64,000 bases of DNA, taken from the NCBI GenBank assembly GCA_025738555.1, contig JAOVFP010000024.1:1364001-1428000 (forward strand). Reading direction: 5' to 3'. Below, piece after piece: positions 24,006-37,769 of the stretch. The notes below the pieces were generated by a model that searched no databases, was not told the origin of the DNA, and saw only the letters and a list, made by a program, of their open reading frames with translations. This DNA comes from Cyathus striatus (taxonomy: Eukaryota > Basidiomycota > Agaricomycetes > Agaricales > Nidulariaceae). Each line of letters begins with the position of its first letter. The stretch's first letter is position 1. A program made the translations under genes and the position numbers.

Positions 24006-25989
24006 CTACTGATGAACAGGTGATTTCTCATTTGGTGGAGCAACATGACCAAGATCATCCATTCGAGCTCTAAGAAAATTAGCATCCGCAAGATCTGTGT
24101 GCTCTTTCACGCGCAAGTAGATCATAGGGAGAGCAAATACTAGACCAGCAACGAGAAGGACCCAGGTAGATATAAACACATTCATGAATCTGTTGTCCAT
24201 TATATTATTATCTATGAGGGGGCATGACGGCTTTAACTCACGGTATATTTACTGCATCAGCCCTCCATACACCAGCAGCTCCAGCAGATTGGATTGATTT
24301 GTCTGAAAGGATGTAAGATGGCATCTCAAGAATGAACGAGCCAAACGTACAAAATCCCGTGAAATAAGCGAGTTTAGCGGGATCGTTGGACATAGCTCCC
24401 ATAATCCAATAAGCGGTGGTTTGCCACATTGCGTCCAGCAATCCACAGAAGATGTACAGCCATATTCTACCAGCATAACCATGATCGAATATATCCATCT
24501 TCTGGGAGTCAGGTGGAATCGATTCACGGGTATATTTCCTAAACAACGTATGAGGCCCTTTCCTATGGCAGACAGTTGAAAAGAACGAACTTTTGATAGA
24601 AATAAGCCCAAATATGAACAACAAATATCATACCAAGTAGAATTGCCCATCCAGAAAATGCGCGCAACCTGCGGCTGATGCGCCGCTGATCAAGTAAAAA
24701 TCCAATGGAGATAGAGCCTACAATCTGAGCAAGCCAGTATACAAGGTTGTTCAAAGAACGCGCTCTGATGTTGAACAGTGCATCATTATATTCATTGAAT
24801 TCTATGCAATAACTGGGTGAGAAGCTATATCAGAATGTACGTAGAAGGCGCTTACGCCAGGTATAAAACCAGTTTGATGCAAAAAACATGGGGAACAGCA
24901 ACACAATCATAGGATCGGTTTTGAGGGTTAACCACAGGCCGTATATCTCTACTTTCCAAGATGGATGACGGGGAGAAGCGACTTTCGTACCATCGGTACG
25001 AATCATTTCATTAGGGTCTGCCATAAGAAGTGGTATGGTAACACCAATCAATGTTAATACGAGAAATCCAATCTGTAACAAATATGTTGTGACACGAGGA
25101 GACATTGAATATAAAAATAACATACATATGTTCCATTCCCGACTACACAGTTGCAACTTGTAAGTGGTCAATTCTCGCACGAAACTAATAGATTACTATA
25201 CCTGAGTTACCCTAAACCCGAATTAGCATTGACCGGGCAACAAGTGAGCAGCACTTGCTTACCGTGGAGTGGAAGTTCTGACCCAAGGATACAGATGCGC
25301 CAACGACAGCTCCAAGATTAAAAATGGCCCAAAATACACCGATGTACTTCCCTTTCTGATCCTCAGTAGGGTAAGCCAACATCAGAGATCCTTGAGCAGT
25401 CCAGAGCAGGCCAGCGCAGACTCCTAGAATAGCGCCTGCAGCAATTACGAATGCACGCGCATGTTCATTTTGATGTATATTCAGAGCTCTGCATAAATTA
25501 TTTCAATCTTGACCACATTAACAATCAAAGGACAGGCTCACAAATATGAACCGACATAAAGTGCATACCCAGTACTCCCAAGGAGGAGTGTAAGACGGGA
25601 CCCGAATTTGTTGTTAATGGAACTAAGATACAAGATGAGTGGACTTGTCACAAGGAGGAGTAAGCTTACCCAGAGAAGAAGGCCCCAGCAGCAAATGTAG
25701 AATAGAGAGCAGCATTAGCATTTGCACTGGTAGTGTGATCGACTTGACCGCCTCCCCCAAGACCATTTAAGGCATTGAAAAGACCTTGTACAGATAGATG
25801 TAGAAATATATTCCCTCGGATAAAGCTACACGCACCTGGACACATGAAGCAGACAAAACCCAACATGGTGACCTGAGTCAGGGGGTGATAATAAATGCCT
25901 TTAAGCCCTGTGGGCCTTTCGTACACTTGTTTGTCCGACGCGGCATCGCTGGACGAGCTACCATATTCTTTGTCCACTACTTCGCTCAT
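24006..25989 (-). CDS. UNC93-like major facilitator (DUF895)
   Basis: Multi-pass membrane protein of the UNC-93 branch of the MFS; fungal members are of unknown substrate. Seen: the start at 25989 gives an acidic, Ser-rich tail (MSEVVDKEYGSSSSDAASD), then VTMLGFVCFMCPG (TM1), FNALNGLGGGGQVDHTTSAN, LYSTFAAGAFFSG (TM2) and NKFGSRLTLLLG. Later come AYPTEDQKGKYIGVFWAIFN, LGAVVGASVSLGQNF, LWLTLKTDPMIVLLFPMFFA and SIGFLLDQRRISRRLRA. The C-terminus is KSPVHQ (stop 24006). More than ten short introns. Confidence 0.85.
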
Positions 25990-27473
25990 ATTGGACTGAA
26001 GCAGGAAGGAAAGCGGGGGGAGAAAAGACTGAGCACCAACATTGAAACGTGCAAGGTTTAAGATAGTTGGCTATCTTTAGAATCATATCGACGTCTTCTG
26101 GATGGAGATAAAGAAGCAGCTCTGTTACGGAATAGAGAAGCGGATTACCGCTATGGGACATCGAATCAAAGTTCGGCTTTCTTGCAGCTTTGAAAGTTGC
26201 TTGCAGGGGTCTCCTAAGCCACCGATATGCTATAACATTGCTTCAGGCCCCGGGTTCAGGGTAAGCTGGTCAGTGGTATTGTGAAATGGTAATTGCGCAA
26301 GTAGACTGGTTTCTTCGTTGAGTAGGATAGTTACTAGGTAGTGGATGAGGTAGCATATCTAATTCTATCCGACTGTCAGCCTCACATGGTCGAGTTCAGA
26401 TAAAGTAGGTGGTGCATGGTCATCCTTAAGCTGTACATGTTCAGTGAATGTGTGTGATTAACACAAGGTCGTGTGACGGATCCGGAGAGTTGGTGAATCA
26501 TAATGCAAGCATTTGGTGATGGGGCAGACCTTCGAAATGCCTCAGGTTGAGGTCAGGCCTTCAAGTTCAGGAGCCAGAAGGAGTTACGTGTAGTCGCTGT
26601 TACGTGAAAGGTAGCATTGCACAACGTTTGCACAACTTCAGGCCATGAAGCTTGAAATTGGCTTGTCACAGGTCCGAACAAGTCCGAACAAGTCCCATGC
26701 GGAATTGCTGATACTACCGTTTGGCTGCCGTTGTCACTGGTAGTATTTATCAGTCGACGATTGAGGTCACTGCATCATCTTGGATTCGTGCTTCGAGATT
26801 TGACAGTAAAACACAAGGTTTTGGTACAAACATAGAACGAAAGAATCTCGCCTTGATCTTGCCCATCCATGAAGGATATTTTTGCAATCTCTAGTGCCAC
26901 GTTACATACTGGAGTTACACATAAGTAGTAGAAGTCCTGTTTAATTATATATGAGTACGGTACACATGTAAAAGCAATATATGTATGTATTCGATCTTTG
27001 GATCTTCTTGCACGCAGCGCTTGCTTACAAAGAGAACAAGCGAGGTAATGTACATACAAGCTGTAAGTATCATACAATTACAAGTTTCTTAGTATTGATG
27101 CCGACGTTGATACTTCATAATTTGGGTGGTATGTAAATGGATGTCAGAGAGGCGGATCGTGAGCACTTGGGCGGTCACATTTAAAATTTTCTTAGGTGCT
27201 CAAAATGTCGTAGACTCGTGGATTCATCAAAAGGCATTTCTAGAGACATTAATTACTTGAATAAGTACATCCATATCTTTCAAAATTTCTGATTGAAACA
27301 AAAAGAAAGATAAGTATCCACTTCTGATAAAGTAAAAATTCGAAAAACGCAAGAGACACCAAGAAAATTATCATTCTTGACTGTATTTTAGTCCATGTAA
27401 TGAAATATGTAGAAGACATGACAGTAATAGGCACCACTGGACTATTCCTCCAACGTGACTCCCACACTGCCAT
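25990..27473. other. Long intergenic region, no gene recognised
   Basis: About 1.5 kb between the start of the UNC93-like gene and the end of YOP1. A short tandem duplication (TCCGAACAAG twice) lies near 26674-26694. Open frames are short and without resemblance to known proteins. An undetected non-coding RNA gene cannot be excluded. Confidence 0.45.
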
Positions 27474-28171
27474 TTAGTCGGCATGTGTAGGCTCGGAAGT
27501 CGTAGTTGGGGGAACGACAACACGATTCTGAGAGCTAATGTTGGCGAGAACGGGCTTGAGAACGTTGAAATACGTGATTTGGGCACCCTATTTATGAATA
27601 AGTATTTGTTAGTACACGGTTAAATATTACCCGGGTGCAAAATAATAATAATTCAGGACTTGGAAACAGGGGGTTGGCACTCACGCGGAAGTAGGGAAGC
27701 TGGAGCCAAACAATGAATAAGGACTTGAAAGCATAGTACCAGGGGACGTAGTAGAGAACGACACGTATAGCAAAGCTCTCGAGGAAATTGAAGAAGCCAA
27801 ATACGACCCAGTAAGTCAACCACTGGACGTCGTCATGAGGGGAGGGAGACTCGATAGCCTTGAAAGAAAGGTAGGCTGGGAGGGCCCAGCCGACGATATT
27901 GGAAACGGGGGCAGCAAGTGCGTTGAAGGTGTGAAGGATGGTAAGGAGAGCAAGTCCACCAAGGACGGCATAAGACTTGGGGATCTGAGTACGCTGCTCG
28001 AAGTTTATCAAGACAGGGTATTTAGTGAGCTGCAGAAAGCTTGAGAATGAAATGTGGTGAAAAATGGGCGTGAAAACGTACCTCCTTGTCAAGCTGGTTG
28101 ACGTAGAAAGAGGCCTTGTTCTGGGCCTGAACGTAGACAGGGTGCTGCTGGAGTTTTTGCGTGGCGGACAT
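27474..28171 (-). CDS. YOP1: Yop1 (DP1/TB2/HVA22 family, ER membrane shaping)
   Basis: Reticulon-like hairpin protein that curves ER tubules. Seen: the start at 28171 gives MSATQKLQQHPVYVQAQNKA and FYVNQLDKE. After an intron come LTKYPVLINFEQRTQIPKSY, two hydrophobic hairpins (LGGLALLTILHTFNALAAPV and IVGWALPAYLSFKAIESPS) and DDVQWLTYWVVFGFFNFLES, the family signature. Then come YYVPWYYAFKSLFIVWLQLP and a final exon starting GAQITYFNVLKPVL, ending PTHAD (stop 27474-27476). Length about 185 residues, normal for the family. It is divergent to OST5, 294 bp between starts. Confidence 0.95.
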
Positions 28172-28465
28172 CTGATAGGAGAAGAGTGAGAAGACAAAGG
28201 AGGTTGGTGAGAGCAGGACGAACGTTTAGAGTGAGAGCAAAGAACAGAGGGTGGAAGACGTTGTGAAGGACAGCAAGAGGAAGAAACGAGTTGATATGGG
28301 CTGATGACACGTGTTTGTATCACCGTACGTCAGCGTGACGGGGCCTACCAAAAGTGAAAACCCCAAACTCCAAGGGGCAGTTCCAACTTCCAGATCATTC
28401 TCAGTGACAACGATACAAAACTTGTCTGTTTCGCAAACTACCAGAAACTACCACATAATCTCGTC

Positions 28466-28813
28466 ATGGACTACGACGCTGTAAAGGTGACCTCTCCTCT
28501 TCCTCCTCGTCACCCCCCCACTCTAACCCATTTCAGGCTCTCCACGCGTCCCTTCCCCCTTTCGCTCCTCTCCTCCCAGTCGCTTTCCTCCCCTTTCTCG
28601 CCTTCTTCCTTCTGGCAGCAACATTCACCCTCGCTTTCTACTTTTCTACGTATGTCTCTCCCCTCACTCCCTCGCTCATCTCATTAACTCTCTCATTTTA
28701 GTCTCCCTAAAGCTCCCATCCCACTCCGCGAGTCTCTCGTTGCGACAACTGCTAGTATCCTCGGCGGCTTTGGCGTAGTTGCTTTGTTCTGTAGTGTTGG
28801 TGTGTATGTATAG
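28466..28813 (+). CDS. OST5: Oligosaccharyltransferase subunit Ost5
   Basis: Small subunit of the ER oligosaccharyltransferase for N-glycosylation. Three exons: MDYDAVK, then ALHASLPPFAPLLPVAF with the first membrane segment, then TLPKAPIPLRESLVATTAS with the second segment, ending FCSVGVYV at 28811-28813. Two membrane helices and the C-terminal GVYV are shared with yeast Ost5, and total length (about 88 residues) fits. Introns are at about 28487-28535 and 28649-28700. It converges on RPA12, leaving about 50 bp between the stop codons. Confidence 0.85.
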
Positions 28814-28864
28814 TCGTACAGCATCTTCGGTCAACACTGCTATGCTTCCCTCCCAATATACCCT

Positions 28865-29529
28865 TTAATTATTGACACGCCAGCCGTGTTTGCATGATGC
28901 ACACTGGAATATGTACTACGTAAGTATCCTGAAGCTATCACCATCTCCACACGTACAGTATAAAAAATCGTGGATCCTTCGTCTGCACTTCGTAGCTAAT
29001 GAAGAATCAATCCGTAAAGCTGTCTACATCGCCGTACAAGTTGTCAGGGACGTACCTGCATCTCTTTCGAATATGCTTCCATGTGGCCGCAGGCGGGACA
29101 CTTTTCCGCTACCTGCCATTTCCTCAGCTCGCTCCGACATCAAATCAGGCCAGGCAATATACCACACACCAATGTTCCTTGATCACCCTTCTCGTGTAAC
29201 TTTGTCTGCGTCTTGCGCTTTTGTCGTAGCGCCGAAGGGAACGCATCGGGATGCGAACGAGTCGTTATGACAGTGTTTTCGTACGCTGGGATTACATATT
29301 CATGGCGATGAATTAAATGGCTTAAATGGCCCCTATTCAAACACTTACAGCTCGCCGGTTCCTCGTGCTCGCATTGCTCACAAACCACAGTCATTTCCCC
29401 ATCCTTCGGTAGCGCTAGCAGGGTTCCGCAATTTGGACAGAACAGTAAAGATCCTGTATCATTCTCGACAGTTGAGTGACTGAGACTCTGGAAGGTGACT
29501 CGCGACAGACCTATTTTGTGCGCGGACAT
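28865..29529 (-). CDS. RPA12: RNA polymerase I subunit A12.2
   Basis: TFIIS-like subunit of Pol I that supports transcript cleavage and termination. Seen: the start at 29529 gives MSAHKIGLSRVTF, then zinc ribbon 1 CPNC...CEQC around FCPNCGTLLALPKDGEM. An exon with TRSHPDAFPSALRQKRKTQT follows. The C-terminal ribbon is CPACGHMEAYSKEMQ, LRSADEGSTIFYTC and CASCKHGWRVNN. RSADEGST contains the acidic Asp-Glu pair of the cleavage hairpin. The last exons are tiny, with introns at 29054-28998 and about 28955-28899. The stop is at 28865-28867. Confidence 0.92.
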
Positions 29530-30210
29530 CACCTATTTCTTTTCCTTTGCCGAAATTTGAAAACGCACAAACGCCAGTAAGTGTGACGCTCGCTATACAA
29601 GAAAACCAAACAAAGACAAGCCGCGCCTCGCTCATTTTCTCTTCACGTGATCTATTGATAAAAACAAAAGAAACGCTCGAAAAGGCAACTCACTTCATGC
29701 TAGACGCTCGGAGAACAAAAGTACAAGGACAATATGAACAACGACAGCCATTTCGTTCCGACTGTACTGGCTCCAGCCTGTTATTCTCCCTGAATATTGC
29801 TAGAAGGCGAGCCTAAAATAGACAAATGCAATCATGTTCTTGTTCTTGTTCAGCTTGCCGCTGATCGGGCTCGCGCCTGCCAGAAAACAATTGTGAAATA
29901 TTCCAATTTCCCTGGGCTACCTGGGCCATACCGTCGGCCGCGTTGCACCTCTGACTCTTTTGTCTGGCTTTTGTCTTTTCAATCTTTTGCGTGGCGTTGT
30001 CTCGCGTTGTGGGTCCAGCTGCTAATGGCATATAATCGTTGTCATATCCTCTAGCTCGACATCTGTCTTCTCAGGTTTCCTTTACTCTTCATTCTTTGTT
30101 CTTCCCCAGTTACGCGCAGCGCGTGTTATTCTTTCATTGATTTTATTCCTTCATTCCACACTACGAACCAACGTTAACATATCATTACTTCCCCGTCTTC
30201 ATCAATTGCC
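29530..30210. other. Intergenic/promoter region
   Basis: About 680 bases between the divergent RPA12 gene and the next plus-strand gene. The last 150 bases are pyrimidine-rich, as in fungal promoters. No gene is supported. Confidence 0.4.
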
Positions 30211-31160
30211 ATGACTTCCAGCAGCACCGCTTCCACTCTCCAGCCCCATCACCTCAAGAACCTCCTTCAGATTCTTCAACGCGCCAACTTTCATTATTCC
30301 ACCCTTGCGGCACGTATTCGTGCTTCTCTTCATCCCACACATCATGCTCGCAACCGTGCGGCAAAGCTAGGGCTGGGCGTTGACGTTCAGAAGGCCATCC
30401 ATTTGGATCACCGACAAGTTAGCATTGTTCCTCTCCCTGTAATCGAGCAGGTCATCAGTCCTCAAGCGTCTCCAAATCATCTACACCATCTTAAGTGTGT
30501 CATTCCGGCATCGGTTCCAGCAGTTGTTGCGGATGGGCGTTCTCGTTGCCGCAATACACATTGGCGTGCTGCGACTTCTGATGTCTCTGCCACTCTTCTG
30601 GACACGCAGTTATTGTCACCTCTCGAACTCACACCGATCGAGACCGAAGATGATGAGGACGATGTTACTCTATCAGGGAATTATGACCGGAATTTCATGC
30701 ACCTATTAGCCACATGTAACTCAGAGCTTGAAGAGCCTGACGCTCCTGTTGATGAAGTGGAAGATATCTGGGAGTTCGGCGATAACGACGACGACGAGCT
30801 ATCGTCTTCGTCTTCGCCTTCTTTGAGGCAGTTCCACCACTCTGATTCAGAGAGCTCGGGTTCCACTTCGGGATCTTCGCAATGGATACTAACCCCGGTA
30901 AGCTTTGGCGCACGATGATTCTACTCGTGTTATCGACAAACCTATGCTTACAGGAATATGAAGATAACGCGCCATTGATGATACGTATTAAACGCAAATC
31001 AGCAGAAATTCGAGATGATACAGAAGTGTTTGAGAAAAGGCCGAAGGTAAATCATATCATGTTATCGTTTATATGAGCTGTGTCTCTTACGGTCAGATAG
31101 TTCGAACGGAAGGGGTGGCTGCTCCCTGCTGCTGAACGACGACCTTCGACGCGCACTTAG
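30211..31160 (+). CDS. Unknown acidic fungal protein
   Basis: Not recognised. The start at 30211 (MTSSSTASTLQPHHLKNLLQ) follows a pyrimidine-rich leader. Exon 1 runs to about 30898, then short exons EYEDNAPLMIRIKRKSAEI (from about 30955) and FERKGWLLPAAERRPSTRT (31101-31160, stop 31158), about 285 residues. Features: an N-terminal helix-like Leu/His segment, an acidic block (ETEDDEDD), a second acidic/Ser block (FGDNDDDELSSSSSPS) and a short basic C-terminus. No membrane segment or signal peptide. Codon use and intron style match its neighbours. Confidence 0.65.
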
Positions 31161-31556
31161 TATTCGATGCGCAAACCCATTTACGAATTACCTCCAGTTT
31201 ATCCAACAAGGTCAACCAATGTTTCATAGAATGTAACGCAGCACCTTATGATTCTTCACGTCACTCTTTTGATATCGTATTTATACTAAAGCCTCGTCGG
31301 CGAGCTCCTTTTATGAAAAGGTTGTCCTCCTGATGTAGTAATCGTTACATATAAAATACCGACCTTCTCTCTTAATTACTTAATACATGGACTTTGGTAG
31401 GCACTGAACTTGTGTTGTGGCTCTTTCCCATTTCATGTAATGCATAGGAAAGGGTAGTGGCGGTTGTTTATTTCGATAGAACGTCTGATCTAAGTTATGG
31501 TTCCAATTCAAACAGTGTTCATACAGATGTCCCCTCGTAATTAGTAGTACAGCAAA
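31161..31556. other. Intergenic, transition to the repeat-rich half
   Basis: About 400 AT-rich bases, no gene recognised. To the right, CpG content falls sharply. Confidence 0.4.
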
Positions 31557-33348
<1,792 letters not shown>

Positions 33349-33985
33349 CTGACATTTTCACAAAAAAACACGCTCTCTTCCACAGTACAATTTGAACTCT
33401 TTAGTGTATTCTGTCGTGTTCAGCTTGCAAGACACAGTATCTGCATTGAATTTAGCCCTTCATTCCTTCTGTGAGGCAATATATCCAAGGGTCTGGAAGT
33501 AGTAGTCCAAAAAGTCTAATAAACAAGTCAAACTACAAGATTCAACAATTGTGTGCTTTTACTTGCATAGTTGCACAACAGAGGCTTTCCTTTTAACTTT
33601 GGAACTCTGCAAGAGTTTGAGTTCCCATGGCTGAAATCCGTTTTGCCTTATTGTCGCACTTCCTCTTGCAGTGTGCATTGTGATATCATTGCTCATCATA
33701 AGGCCTTTTGCTGTTGCCATATGAACATCAGCATAATTTGGGGTGGCCATCACAGGTGAATAGTGGTTGAAATCAAGTTGAAAGGTAGAGCACCCTGCTT
33801 AGACTCGCAGCCATTCCTTATGCTCTATATTTTCTTGTTTACTTCTAAGTGTTAACACAACTAGACAACATCAGATACAAAACATCACCTATAAATGGAA
33901 CAAAACGCAAACAAAGGCAACATACACCTCAGACAGGACCAAATCAGATCAGGGTAAATATGGTACAACCTGATGTAGTTAACAA
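33349..33985. other. Non-coding flank of the Helitron
   Basis: No gene is recognised. The last 90 bases (33895-33985, ending TGATGTAGTTAACAA) are repeated in inverted orientation at 51416-51452 and continue beyond the LTR inserted there. They therefore belong to a dispersed repeat into which the Helitron inserted. Confidence 0.6.
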
Positions 33986-33989
33986 CTAG

Positions 33990-34018
33990 CAGCTACCCGT
34001 ACTTCGCACGGGTTAACT
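33990..34018 (-). terminator. Helitron 3' hairpin and CTAG terminus
   Basis: On the minus strand: a stem ACCCGT/ACGGGT with a 7-base loop, then GCTGCTAG and the T of the target. This is the transposition terminator of Helitrons. Confidence 0.8.
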
Positions 34019-34267
34019 GCTAGGCTTAAACGTGTTGCTTGACTCTTGTGATTGACATTGAAGTAATAATATTTTATCATTGCTAATGCAGCATGTTGCA
34101 ACGAAATGTAATTGACGAAAGAAACAATATTACAAATAATGTATATATTAGAATGTAGATTTAGTTGATAGAGGAAAGAGGAGAGGATGAACCTTCTGAT
34201 GCTTGTGTTTTTTGGGCAGAAGATGGTTGAGGACTGCTTGGGCCTAGAGTACAAATAATGTATATTT

Positions 34268-35294
34268 CAGAGTAAGTTGACAGCAGAAAGAGAATAGAAT
34301 GAACCTTTGGAGGTTCGTGGTTTTTTGGCAGAAGAGGATGGTTGAGGACTGTTTGGAGGGCTTGGACTATTAAGTGAAAAACCATAGGACCATTTTCTTT
34401 TTAATGTATCAGCTATAAAATTTGCTGGGTTATTAACATAATAAATATTGGTAAAAGCATAAATATTATGCTCAGGTATTTCTTGAATTGAATTCAATGA
34501 CATAGGTGGAATATAATTGATTGAATCAAGGGTTACTGTATAATAGAGAACATTGCCGGATGCATCTTTGATAATGTTTGAAAATATGCCAGATACGAAT
34601 ATGACTGATCCAATTCTTGTCTTTGGTGGTTGAAATTCATCCTTCTGAGATCATATATTGGTTTTGTGCCATCGTGGAGAAAGTTTGTTGATCTTGAACT
34701 GGATAGGACATGGAGCATCTACCTCAGATATGTTAAGTTCGGATTTGAGTGATCGGATGTAAGGTTTGGAAATAATTGTGAACGATCCTTCATCTTCATT
34801 TGTACTTTCAACATAGCCTGCCATGAAAACAGATGGTGCATCTTTTACAACTTCCATGTTAGGTTTAATGGAAGGAAGAATGGTAAGCTAATGAGAGGTT
34901 AGTAATAGCTTTATGTCAAAGAAAAGTAGAGATAGTACATGAGTAATATCACCAATCATTGAAAAATTTTTGTGTTCGTTGTCATCAGTGAGAGATGGAA
35001 TTTTGGTAAACTGTTCAGTGCGATGAGATTAAGATCTATGTGATATTATATATTTTCAGTTTCATAACACACCTTGAAATCAATGAGAGCAACAGTTGTT
35101 TTTGCAAATTTTATACCTTTTGCATTGTAGTATGTGGCAATAGCGACAAAGCCATCCTTCGGAAAGGCAGCACACCAGAGATGAACATGAAATGTACATG
35201 TCTTTGGTTTATTTGGGTCTTTTATATGTGGATGCTCTAAGATGGCTATCACTCGCATCTTTGCAGATCCACTGGAAGTGGTGGAAGTTGACAT
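34268..35294 (-). pseudogene. Helitron-carried accessory gene, unknown function, one internal TGA
   Basis: Not recognised with certainty. Three exons: 35294 to about 35072 (MSTSTTSSGSAKMRVIAILE, TCTFHVHLWCAAFPKDGFVA), about 35010-34940 (FTKIPSLTDDNEHKNFSMIG) and from about 34890 (LTILPSIKPNMEVVKDAP, KPYIRSLKSELNISEVDAPC, RIGSVIFVSGIFSNIIKDAS). It ends in a Pro/Ser/Lys-rich tail. The FVSGIFSNIIKDASGNVLYY pattern of alternating strands suggests an OB-type fold, and plant Helitrons are known to carry RPA-like genes, but that link is inference. An in-frame TGA at 34651 falls where Arg (CGA) could have been. Position between Rep/helicase and the 3' hairpin makes it element cargo. Confidence 0.5.
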
Positions 35295-35389
35295 GATAGA
35301 AATGAAAGATAGTGATAAAATTTTAATGATGTTGATCTTTAAACATTTGTAAGTTGAATGATGTTAGAATGACTTCATGAATGGAGTTA

Positions 35390-35480
35390 TATAATTCCCA
35401 CTAACTTTGGTTGGTAGGGTTATAGGGTCGAGTTTGAAAACTTTTTGGCAGTAATATTGGATGCAAATGCTCTGAAAGGT
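35390..35480 (+). repeat. Dispersed repeat, copy 2 (copy 1 at 16411-16500)
   Basis: ATTCCCACTAACTTTGGTTG and the following 70 bases match the segment near TIM22 in diverged form. It lies inside the Helitron. Confidence 0.5.
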
Positions 35481-37769
35481 TGATCACGTTTACTTGGCAT
35501 CTGCTGTGTTGTACTTTTGTTCATTCTTTTTCATACTTATCACTCTGTTGAGGTAATCTTTGTCAATGTTCAAACGTTCCGATGTTCACTATGAATGCAA
35601 ATCAGTGAGTGCTTGAGTGCTGATGTTTACAACAGCTATATGTGTTTCCATTTCCACCCACTTACAAAAGCTTTTTATATTGCAGTTGTGTTATCATGTG
35701 TACTAAATGCTACCAAATGCATTTGTGATTCCTCCTTAGCAAGTCAAGGCATAGTTTCACATTTATGGTTGTACAATAGGGAGGTTCTTAATGCAGTTAT
35801 TAGTTCATGCACTGGTGAGTTTATTTAAATTTGTCTTTGGCACTTATGGTTCCCTTTATCTCTTCTCACTCCTGTTCTCTAGTTACCCTACTATGGCCGT
35901 TCCTCCTAACAGAGCCAGCATCAAAGCTATCTATGATAGTGAACTAACTCATTGCTTCATATTGTTCTTTGTAGCTTCTCGTTATGCACCTCCTTTAGAT
36001 GTTGATACATGTGAGGCTATAGTAACTGTTACCTCAAATATAGGTGACATCTCTTCTCCCATTGTCAGTTTAAGATAATAAATATCTAAGGTGGTCAGCA
36101 GGAAGTGACTTTGTTCGTGCTTTGCACCTGAGTGTTGGGGGATATTATTTATAGATATTCTCCTTAACTCAAGAGGTTTGGTGATGAACACAGGTGTATA
36201 TTTAAGTGTAGAGGTGGGTAGGTAAGTTTAGAAGAGTAGGCGAATAGCAAGTACAACAACTAGGATTGTGGCAAGGGCTTGCAGGTGAAGGGTAGGCTGA
36301 AGATATAGGTCACTATTATGTTGAAGGTTGAAGTGGAGCTGAGGTCCCTGATGGTTTCTGCTTCTTACTTCACAACTGGGGCACATATATAATTTACAAG
36401 GTTACAGTGTCTCACTATCTGAGTGGACACAAATACGATGCTGCTGCTGCTGCTGCTGCTGTTACTTTACAAAGATACGGTGCCTCACTATCTGAGTGGA
36501 CACAAATACGATGCTGCTGCTGCTGTTACTTTACAAAGATACAGTGCCTTACTATCTGAGTAGGCATAAATAATACAAATTAGTTTCACACTTTACTGTT
36601 GACACTTTATATGTGACTCTGACAATACGTGTACTGGGTAGAGAGGAAGTATATAGGTTATATTTAGTAGGTAAGGGTTGTGTGCTACAACTGCAAAGGG
36701 ATACAAACAAATGTAAACTAGGTATAAGTTGTTAATTCTACAGGCCAATTTCTTTTCCTTATATGCCTTTTACCCTCCTGCTGACTAATCATATCCCACA
36801 CCTACTTTCCCATTGTTCTCCAACTGGGGAAAGTATGAGTCATCCTTTTCTCCATTGTTCTCCAATTTAGGATGCATGAGTCAGCATCTTAGACAATGGG
36901 TATATTTAGCACAATAGAAATGCTATTAATAGTACTTGAAAGAACAATGGGTATATTTAGCACAATGGTTGTGCTATTAATAGCTCTTGAGAACAATGGT
37001 GCTCTTTTGTTTGTACCTGAAGGCTTTCTTATTTTGTACAGGGTATAATTGTTTGTACATATTAGTCTTGGTGTAGTTGTTGTATGATGATATTTATTCT
37101 GATTAGTGCTGGTCCAGTAGTATGACTAAGTATTTGTGTATGTTTATCTTGATTAATAATGAGCTGGTATTGTAGTTACTTGTTTGTGTATAATTGTTCT
37201 GATTGGTGATGGACTATTAGTGTTTATGTAGCTTTATTTGTTAGTGTATTGATTAGTTACTTGTGTATGGTTTTCCTGATTAATAGTGAAATAGAAGTGC
37301 ATATTAAGTGTTGTTTGTTAAGGTATTATTAAGTTTTCTAAGTGTTTGCTTTTCTATCTTTGAGTGATTTAGCTGTATTCATGTCATTATGTGAAATCAA
37401 CTTTCACCCATGACACTGTCTTTGTTATGCATTCCGAGAGCATTACAGGTATTAGGCTGAGTAGATCATGGTTTAATGGTTGTAGATTGATCTTGAGACT
37501 TGTGGATTATGTTGTTGCTGCTTATTATCTTCATGATTGTCTACTTCAGTCTATTCTCAGAATGATGATAATTGTTTGGAGATGCAGTTACAGTTATTGG
37601 TTCTTGATATAACATTGATTTATATTTTTTCACTTCCACTGAAAGGATTGCTTATTTGTCTTCAACATGAGCAATCAAATTTTTCAAATCTGACAGTGAA
37701 ACAATTGCATTCATTCTAGTAGTTAGTGGGCTCTAAGTATTATTATTTTAAGATAATATTATACATTTG
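35481..37769. other. Helitron internal non-coding DNA
   Basis: About 2.3 kb without a supported gene. It contains the GCT-rich tandem repeat at 36395-36560 and a repeated motif GGGTATATTTAGCACAAT (36898 and 36947), then AT/GT-rich DNA. Confidence 0.5.
36395..36560 (+). repeat. Tandem repeat with embedded (GCT)n
   Basis: Two to three copies of a unit of roughly 70-80 bp: a gap sequence TTACAAAGATACGGTGCCTC, ACTATCTGAGTGGACACAAA and a GCT run of 7 and then 4 repeats. Copy-number change would be expected between strains. Confidence 0.8.

Noticed and set aside
29547..29816. Plus-strand frame in the RPA12 upstream region
   Set aside because: No resemblance to known proteins, and it occupies the promoter region of a divergent gene pair.
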